Source: Diphasiastrum complanatum
Taxonomy: Eukaryota > Streptophyta > Lycopodiopsida > Lycopodiales > Lycopodiaceae
Length of the DNA stretch: 64,000 nt
Direction: 5' to 3'
Assembly: GCA_029204225.1 (NCBI GenBank)
Contig: CM055097.1
Location: 44,478,942-44,542,941, forward strand
In this document: positions 57,164-64,000 of the stretch, one piece after another
Position numbering within the stretch: the stretch's first letter is position 1
Layout: every line of letters begins with the position of its first letter
Made by a program: the position numbers and the translations under genes
Notes under the pieces: generated by a model
What the model saw: the letters and a program-made list of their open reading frames with translations, nothing else
Database searches by the model: none
Told to the model about the DNA's origin: nothing

Positions 57164-58621
57164 GAATAGTATAGAATATATTAATGTCTATCAGGTGCCC
57201 TTGGGAACATAAGACAAAGAAAAAGTACATCAGAAAGGAGCATTGTCCATGTTGGCCTTATTTCTATCAACTAAAGCTAAAAGACAAATAAACTGGAAAT
57301 AAAACCAAAGCTTAAGCTCCAGCTATGGTGAGGGTACAAAAGCAGTAGCTTAACCACCAGCTATGCGGAGGAATAAAACTCACTAACTGAAAGAGAAAAA
57401 CTGTGTGATCTGGTGTGAGGCACATGGTGGCCTCTAATGACGAACTCTGGATGGTTGAGGAAGACACTGGAGCTTCTGTTGGACTCTCGCAAAAGTAAAC
57501 CAACACTTCTCGCATTCGAATAGGCAAAGAAGGAACCAAGCGTGAGTGGAGTGTCCCGATAGAGACAGTGGTATCTGCCTCTGATCAAGCTGGACATAAG
57601 AAAATAAAGTGAAACTCATCCTCAACCTCCTGCAATGTACAACACCGACAGATCCGTAATGGTCGTGGCATGTCCATACCATCTATTGTAAGTGCGTGGT
57701 GGCTGAGCACGCTGGGCCTTCGCCCTCACCGGTATGACTGCCTCATCATCTGATAGGTCATCACGCTCCCGCTTCTAAAAGAAGCTAGTAATGAGATGCT
57801 GGCTAGAATCAGTAATACTCTCCGATGGTAGCAAAGAGGCTCTCAACATAAGCATCTCTCGTAGTAAAAGGCCGACACATCTGGGATCCTGATAGTCCAA
57901 AAATGTACTGAGGGTAATAGGGGTGTCACGATATAAACAGTGATATCGGCCACGTATCTCATAGTATGTAGGGCATATAAAGATAAAATGAAACTCATCC
58001 TCCACTACACCCAATGTGCATATCTGGCATATCCGATGCTCTCTCAAAATGCCTGAATATCTGCCTGTCTCAATAGCAAGCTGATGTGAAGAGACTCGTA
58101 ACTGTCCCAATCTGTATCGGAGCCCAAAAGAAAGAGGAAGAGAGAGATATAAAGGTCTAACAGGGAGTCTCAAACTATCTCTGCGTAAGATATGTGTGCC
58201 ATAGAAGGTAAGCTTGACTCTCTCATGGTCAGGACGATCCCATACTATGTGACAATAGCTCCGATACAGCTGCTGTCTAATAAATGTATGAGTTCCTTGT
58301 GGGAGATCCAGCATCGAGAAGCCCCATGACTGAAAGAAAGCCGCCACATCACCATACCAAGAAGATCTAGCCTGCTGTCCAGCTATAGTCTGAGAAGAAG
58401 TAAGCGCTGCCCTCACGTATCTGTGAGTATCCATGGTCTCAAGTCGATGTAGAAAGGTAACAATCTGAAACATAGCCTCTACCACCATGGGGAGTGAGGC
58501 GAACTCCACTAAAAGAATCTCATGAGGAACTGACGGCTTTGCACGAATCATCCTCCCTAACATAGTAATCTGCAGACGAGTGATGTCTCTCCAAGTACTC
58601 TGAGATATCCCTGGGCACCAG

Positions 58622-58625
<4 letters not shown>
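57161..58625 (-). pseudogene. LINE copy N, chimeric and 5'-truncated
   Basis: 57161-57670 carries a GAATA-type tail, a hairpin with one mismatch and a shortened ORF2 C-terminus related to LINE F/G. Near 57672-57694 a short piece matches mid-ORF2 of LINE F (around 32548). From about 57700 it continues as a different subfamily. Its ORF2 C-terminus is intact over 262 codons (57775-58563: MIRAKPSVPHEILLVEF, ICQICTLGVVEDEFHFIFIC, CVGLLLREMLMLRASLL), closest to 19733-20640. It ends at (GA)n. Confidence 0.82.

Positions 58626-58664
<39 letters not shown>
58626..58664. repeat. (GA)n microsatellite
   Basis: Between LINE N and Ty3 copy E. Confidence 0.97.
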
Positions 58665-58666
<2 letters not shown>

Positions 58667-59024
58667 TGTAATAGATCCTAACACCACAGTAGGGCAAACA
58701 CTAACTGATCCACCCAACCTTGCCTACTCCCTGATATAGAGTAAGCCCCTCCTAGCCCAGTGTGAGGACTGGTAGCATGCAACTGCCAAGTGTCGGCCAC
58801 GTGGCACTGACGTGGCCGACTGCACGTCGGGACCCAACTAGGGGCCCTGTCCTGCTGACAGGGTCCCTAGACTGTGTTAGGCCCGCCATGGCTATGGACC
58901 GTGCTGGGGCACACTACTCACACTGTCTTGCCCTGTTGGTCGTGTACGCTGGACACGACCCTGACTGTGGTATCTGACCTATCTGTGTTCTCTAGGGTTC
59001 GGCCCTGGTCACGAGCTCGTAACA
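58667..59024 (-). repeat. 3' LTR of Ty3 copy E
   Basis: It matches the LTRs of A and D. The terminal palindrome has one base changed (GGTCACGAGCTCGTAACA on the plus strand). Confidence 0.95.
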
Positions 59025-59035
59025 CTCCCTCCCCC

Positions 59036-61821
59036 TTAAGAACCCTCTTGGTCCTCTAAGACAAAGTCTGGAAAAATCTTGCGAAGGACGCTGCCTCTTT
59101 CCCAAGTGGCATTCTCAACAGGCTGATCATTCCACTTGACCAGATATTCTCGGTATAGAGTATGACGAGTCTGCGTCTCTCTACTATCAAGAATCTCCTC
59201 TGGTTCATGTGGAGGTTGCTGAGGATCCAATGGGAGAACTAGAACACTGTCCCCTACCAAATTTTCTGATCTGGTTAAGGCTTTTCGTAACTGACTTACA
59301 TGAAAGAGTGGAAAAACCTTACTACTGTGTGGGAGTTCCAGTTCATAGGTGACCTCGCCTAGTCTCCTATTGATGGTAAAGGGACCACAAACCTTGGAGA
59401 CAACTTAGCACACACTCCTGATTTGAGGGTTTTAGAGTCAACTGGAACTCTCAAGTAGACTTTCTCACCAGCGGAGAACTGCACACCCCGTCTGTGTGGA
59501 TCTGCATAATGCACACCCCGTCTGTGTGGATCTGTATAATGCCTGGCTCGATCCTGGGACTGCCTAATGCTACACTTAGCATGTTCTATCATCTGGTTTA
59601 GGTCCTCTAAAAAGTTTCTGGCTGCTTCAACTTTTTCTTGTTTAAACCCTACAGCTGTGGGTGAGCGTGGCTGAAAACCGTACATCAGCATAAATGGGTT
59701 GTATCCCGTAGCTGAATGTTTGGTATTGTTGTAAGCAAACTCTAATATCGAGAGATACTCCTCCCAATTAGTCTGCTTCTTGCTGACGCATGCACGAAGC
59801 ATATCCTCCAGTACCTGATTTACCCTCTCTGTTTGACCGTCCGTCTGTGGATGGTCAGTGGTACTCATATTAAGTTTAGTATGAGGCCTAATGCTACCAA
59901 AATTTCCAAAATTTCCTGGGACTGCCCTCCAAAAATTTTCATTAAACTTACTGTCCCGGTCGCAGACTATGCCGGAAGGTAGACCGTACAATTTAAATAG
60001 CCCGCCTACAAACAACCTCGCTAACTCTGGAGCTCTAACGGTTGTTTTGGTCGGAATAAAATGAGCCATTTTGGTCAGATGGTCAACTGTGACCCATATA
60101 GCGTCATTACCCTTTTGGGTTTTAGGCAGGCCTACTATAAAATCCATGGAGATACTCTCCCATTTACCAGCTGGTATTTCTAAGGGCTGCAACAACCCTC
60201 CTGCCTTTAAACGCTCTGCTTTATTTACTTGACATTTCTGGCAACTGGTTACATACTGTTGGGTGTCCTTTTTCATACTGGGCCAGAAAAATTGCCTACG
60301 AAGAAGCTCATAGGTCTTCTGTATGCCTGGGTGTCCCGCACTAGGATTGTCATGACATTCATATAGGACCTGCTGCCTATAATCCTCTAAATTGGGGACA
60401 CATACAGCAAGTACTCATCCTGAATAGAATACTGTTTCCATTTGAATCCTTGAGTCAACTGACCCTCAACCACTGGGGTTTGCTTGGCTATTGCAGGCTC
60501 AGAATCCTCAACGTCATCTGACAACATATACTCGGACTTATCATCATCCTCAACAAAGCTGCCGTATTCTTGGATGAACTGGCACCAGCCCCGGGAACTG
60601 GTTCTGGAGTCTGTAACTGTCTGCTCTAGACTGAGTTCCAGATAGTAGAGAAGAATGCATCATGCTGGCACTTCCCTCTCAAGGACTCGAGTAACTCATT
60701 ACGAATCTGAGTAAAACTCAGCTCGTTAATTATAGGCATTCTGCTAAGGGCATCTGCTACTGTATTGAATTTCCCCCGTCTATATCTGACAGACATATCA
60801 AACTCTTGTATCAACTCTGCCCAACGAGCTTTCCGACCTTTAAGCTCTTTCATGGTCTGTCAGGACCTCAAAGTTGGCACCATACAAATAATGCCTCCAA
60901 GTCTTAAGGGCATGGACTATAGAAAAGAGTTCCTTTTCATAGGCACTGTACCTAGTCTGAGCTGGCTCGAGTTTTTTACTCTCGAACGCAACTGGTCATC
61001 CACCCTGAGTTAACACAGCACCTACTGCAAAGTCGCTAGCATTTGTTTCGACCACAAATGGCTGATTGGGGTCGACGACTTTTAAAACTGGTGCTGTAGC
61101 TAAGGCTGTTTTGAGAGCATCAAAGCTCTCCTGCTATGCGGACTCCCAAATGAACTCCTTTCCCTTCCCCTTAAGAAGATTTGTCAGGGAACTGCTATCT
61201 GAGCATGTTCCTTGACAAATCGTCTGTATATCCCGCCAAACCAAGAAAGATCTGAAGTTCCAAAATATTCTGAGGTCTTAGCCAACTGAGTATGGCTCTA
61301 ACCCTATTCGGGTCCATTTTAATCCCATCTGACGAGATAATGTGACCCAAATATGCTACTTCTTCTACGAAGAATTCACACTTGGATTGTTTAGCATAAA
61401 GCTTATGCTTTCTGAGCAGTCGAAACACCTTTTTGAGGTGTTTTAGATGCTCCTTCCTCGTTTTGCTGTAGACGAGGATGTCATCTAAAAATACGACTAC
61501 AAACTTACCCAAGTATGGTCTGCGGACACTGTTTATCAAGGTCATAAAGGTAGCTGGAGCATTTGTGAGCCCAAATGGCATCACCTTAAACTCATAATGA
61601 CCATGACGAGTCCTAAAGGCTGTTTACGGGACATCTTCCGATTTTATACGGACTTGATGATATCCCGATCTAAGGTCTATTTTACTGAAAAATTTAGCCC
61701 CGTCGAGTTGATCAAACAACTCGTCTGCCCGAGGCATAGGATATTTATTCTTTATTGTGACTTTATTGAGGGCTCTGTAATCTACGCAAAGACGCATAGA
61801 CCCCTCTTTCTTTTTCACCAA
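59036..61821 (-). pseudogene. pol fragment of Ty3 copy E, broken
   Basis: RT ([11 protein letters not shown] near 61770, [10 protein letters not shown] near 61490), RNase H (about 60630-61070, with a deletion that removes part of the tether region near 60850), integrase (59359-60276, with [10 protein letters not shown] and an inserted short block near 59890-59930) and chromodomain ([15 protein letters not shown] near 59110-59160). A 30-bp tandem duplication lies at 59481-59540. Several stops and frameshifts. Confidence 0.92.
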
Positions 61822-62149
61822 AATATGTGATTTACAAGATTTCATAGATGATGGTGAATCTTGTTTTTCATGGAGACCCATGAGGAGTAGAGAAAATCTT
61901 TGAACTTTCCTAGATACACATAGGATTCAAGTGGGATTGCATAAAAATTCAAAAATTCTTAATGACCATCTCTTTTAGTTGTGCATCAAGATGAGCATGG
62001 TAGATGCATTTGGATCAAGCTTCGAGGTGGTCGTATAGGACTAGAGCAAGACACCTAGGTCATTGCACCATCTTATTTTTTTCCAATAACCTCCTTATAT
62101 GCCAACGAGACAAAGTCATTATGTAGAGGTTGTGAGTAACTCTTTCTTG
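61822..62149. other. unassigned intron sequence after Ty3 copy E
   Basis: Begins exactly where copy E similarity is lost. No gene recognised. Confidence 0.4.
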
Positions 62150-62500
62150 CAGATACATTAGTAGCAATCATGACACTATCTAACAGGATGCTGGGATGTT
62201 TCATATCTCAGGTGGGTCTCTCAGAGATGATCACTAGCACTATTGTAGTGAAGATGGAGTGCCAGCTCTCTCCAAACCCATTTCGTCTTTATATCGAAGC
62301 TTGAAATGGCTATCGCATGAGATGGTAGTTAGGGTTGCTTGTTGGAAAATATTCTAATATCTATTCTACTTTATGCAAATGATCTTGGTCTCTTTTTCTC
62401 AAGAGGGCTGCAACGACACATTTACACACTACACTCATTTTTTTCTGGACAGCGATTATAGGTCAATGCATAGTTCCTAGGTGCACCTAAGGAACACATT
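62150..62500 (+). pseudogene. highly decayed LINE reverse-transcriptase relic, plus strand
   Basis: The plus strand reads, with frameshifts, a CQLSPNPFRLYIEA-like block (about 62255-62300) and an ILLYANDLGLF..GLQRH-like RT core (about 62365-62420), in the order and spacing of LINE ORF2. It is the only LINE relic in this window on the plus strand. Confidence 0.55.
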
Positions 62501-62960
62501 CCGCCAAAGTATCACCACATTAGAAGCATGATAGAGATTTAAGATATCCATGTCACCTACATCCGGTCAAAGGAGATGGTGGCAGATATTATGATCCCTT
62601 GAACCTCTTTCTCCGCACATATCCCTTGAACCTCTTTCTTTCTTCTTTCATCATTGACAATGAGGTCTTGGATTTGCTTTGGAGTGGTGCTAGAATGTAC
62701 TCAAGTTTGGAAAGCAAAGGGCTAGTAATAGGGGAATAGACATCTGCAGAAAATTGTAGATAGATTTCAAGGAATATAAGGTTGGAATCAGTGCATTTCC
62801 TATGAGAAGATGTGCTGGAAATCAGCGATGGGAATAGAGGCTGGGCAGCAGTGAATCATGCTCCCAAAAGTAGGTCCGGGCCCCCAACAAAGCTTATGCA
62901 TAGATTATATGGCCAGGCACATATGTATCTACTGGGAGCTACTTCCACTGATTTATTCAG
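62501..62960. other. unassigned intron sequence
   Basis: No recognisable gene or repeat beyond short duplications such as 'cccttgaacctctttc' at 62597 and 62627. Confidence 0.4.
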
Positions 62961-62973
62961 CTTATCTTTCTGA

Positions 62974-63175
62974 TTTCGCAGTTCCAACAGAGGCTCATGT
63001 TTATATGATGGTTATCATACACTTCAGTGTCCCAGAGATGGACAACCATTCATTAGAGATTATGGTGAGTTTAGTCATTCATTTCTTTATGCATATGACC
63101 TTGAAGGTCTCCCTCCATTGGCTCTATTAGAGGCATTGGGTTTATATTTGCTTGTCAATATCTATGTAGGTACAT
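62974..63175 (+). other. unassigned 66-codon open frame
   Basis: Following a stop near 62974, the plus strand is open for about 66 codons with a balanced composition: YDGYHTLQCPRDGQPFIRDY, then GEFSHSFLYAYDLEGLPPLA. There is no ATG at its start. It could be an old exon, a transposon scrap or chance. I do not recognise the family. Confidence 0.25.
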
Positions 63176-63306
63176 CAAGCATTTGTTGCAACTGTTATTA
63201 GTTATTATGGCTCCCGTTGATAGCTTAGGATCTATCTGGCAGATGATTATGTATCTTCTTTACCTCATACTACATACCTTTCACTACACCACCCAAAGGG
63301 CATGCA

Positions 63307-63307
63307 T

Positions 63308-63334
<27 letters not shown>
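63307..63334. repeat. (GA)n microsatellite near the oxygenase exon
   Basis: A GA tract about 100 bp upstream of exon 63432, with no LINE 3' end beside it. It shows what an unoccupied GA site looks like in this intron. Confidence 0.95.
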
Positions 63335-63338
<4 letters not shown>

Positions 63339-63431
63339 CATACCTTTTGCAACTTGGCTTATTGGCTAAAAAGTTTAGAGAGAGTTTGTCTGTACGGCTT
63401 CTTTCAAAGTGCGTTGCTTTTCTATTTGCAG

Positions 63432-63690
63432 TTTCCTCTAAAAATCCTTCTTTCAAGGAGGGAATTTTGGAGAGGATGCTGAGCTCTTCTTATACTCATA
63501 AAGGCCGTCTTCTACACTATTTCCCAAACATTTCCAGGTTGAGATTTTTACTGGATTCTGTTTATGAAACGATCTAGCAGCATTTTTCCAAGATCATGTG
63601 TCATGAAAATATGATCATTTTAACTGCATAATAAGTTAAAAATACATAATGTTTGCTGTTTCAGAAGAGAATATGACTTATGGCTATATG
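63432..63690 (+). CDS. 2-oxoglutarate/Fe(II)-dependent oxygenase, downstream exon(s)
   Basis: Exon 63432-63537 has the acceptor TTTGCAG, encodes SSKNPSFKEGILERMLSSSY then THKGRLLHYFPNIS, and ends AG|GTTGAG. KGRLLHYFP matches the conserved (K/C)GRLLYYFP stretch that follows HCDxY in this plant oxygenase family. The first two bases complete the codon left open at 13685. A possible next exon is 63665-63690 (GTTTCAG acceptor, GTAAGT donor, EYDLWLYG in phase). The family usually has EYDSWCGWH here, so this part is either diverged or damaged. The iron-binding His/Asp residues would come next, beyond any exon I can place before 64000. Confidence 0.78.
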
Positions 63691-64000
63691 GTAAGTGCCT
63701 ACTACACCCTCACTAAAGCTACTTCTGGGTTGATTTGAAATTGAAATGGACATTCTGGCTGATGGGCTTGAGTAACACAATTGGATTTTTTGTGTGAAGT
63801 GTTACTAATATCTTTGAAGCGCATACTCTAAACGAATGGAACATTTCAAAACGTAATCATGTTTCCTTTAAGAAAGGTCAGATAGTGTTTTCTTAGATAA
63901 ACTCTATATTATTTCTTAAGTAAGCTATCTAGCTCTTTACTAAGTTGTGAATGCCTTTTTTTTCTAGTCATGACTGGACTGCATGAGATTGCTTTGTTGT
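63691..64000. other. intron sequence after the last candidate exon
   Basis: A/T-rich sequence following the GTAAGT donor at 63691. No further exon is visible before the window ends. Confidence 0.4.

Larger units (their letters stand above)
58667..61821 (-). mobile_element. Ty3/gypsy chromovirus, family 1, copy E (5' half missing)
   Basis: Read right to left: RT from mid-domain, RNase H, integrase, chromodomain, polypurine tract (59025-59040) and a 358-bp 3' LTR (58667-59024). Sequence similarity to copies A and D ends inside RT at about 61821, where unrelated sequence begins. The whole 5' half, including gag, protease and 5' LTR, is therefore absent. The left flank is the (GA)n tract plus GAGTG. 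Confidence 0.93.
13686..63431 (+). other. candidate giant intron (49,746 bp) of the oxygenase gene
   Basis: The donor after 13685 reads A|GTAAGT and leaves one base of a split codon. The acceptor before 63432 reads CTATTTGCAG, and the exon opens with the two bases that complete an Ile codon. The protein then continues in family order from HCDKY to SSKNPSFKEG and KGRLLHYFP. Between the exons lie only transposable elements and unassigned sequence. The sequence directly after the donor (13686-14321) is ordinary A/T-rich intron. Tandem gene copies, each missing opposite halves, are the alternative. Confidence 0.75.

Overview
The window looks like nuclear DNA of a land plant with a very large, repeat-filled genome. 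A gymnosperm, fern or similar lineage is my guess; the sequence does not fix the species. It holds Ty3/gypsy chromoviruses, Ty1/copia and hAT relics, many non-LTR retrotransposons (LINEs), long (GA)n tracts, and one spliced host gene. No bacterial operons, rRNA, tRNA or CRISPR arrays were seen.

Host gene: four short exons at 12889-13685 (+) encode part of a plant 2-oxoglutarate/Fe(II)-dependent oxygenase. The next exon of the same protein lies at 63432-63537 (+), in matching splice phase, with a possible further exon at 63665-63690. If they belong to one gene, the intron between them is 49,746 bp and contains nearly everything else in the window. Upstream exons were not found.

Layout. 1-4704: Ty3 family-1 copy A (-), cut by the window edge, with its 5' LTR. 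4705-7330: broken hAT (DUF659) element (-) with an embedded Ty3 integrase fragment. 7350-8015: decayed Ty3 integrase (+). 8035-10244: Ty1/copia remnant (-). 10245-12888: mostly unassigned, with a 189-bp-period duplication. 14322-19732: Ty3 family-3 copy B (-), lacking its 5' LTR. 19733-24660: decayed LINE pieces (-). 24669-30010: the best-preserved LINE (-), with intact ORF1 and a long ORF2. 30063-41228: a second LINE (-) split by Ty3 family-2 copy F (+, 33119-39462, complete LTRs and target duplication). 41243-48810: a chain of truncated LINEs, all on the minus strand and each separated by (GA)n. 48830-50612 plus 56901-57125: a decayed reverse-transcriptase-like relic split by Ty3 family-1 copy D (50613-56900, complete, 5-bp target duplication). 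57161-58625: chimeric LINE (-). 58667-61821: Ty3 family-1 copy E (-), truncated. 61822-63431: the rest of the giant intron.

The retroelements have almost all lost function, through stops, frameshifts and nesting. The most unusual points are four: the giant intron; LINE copies in which ORF1 and ORF2 share one frame across a single TAG with a conserved linker; the regular (GA)n-LINE-(GA)n nesting in one orientation with a covarying 3' hairpin; and a Ty3 element whose LTRs end AG...CT instead of TG...CA.
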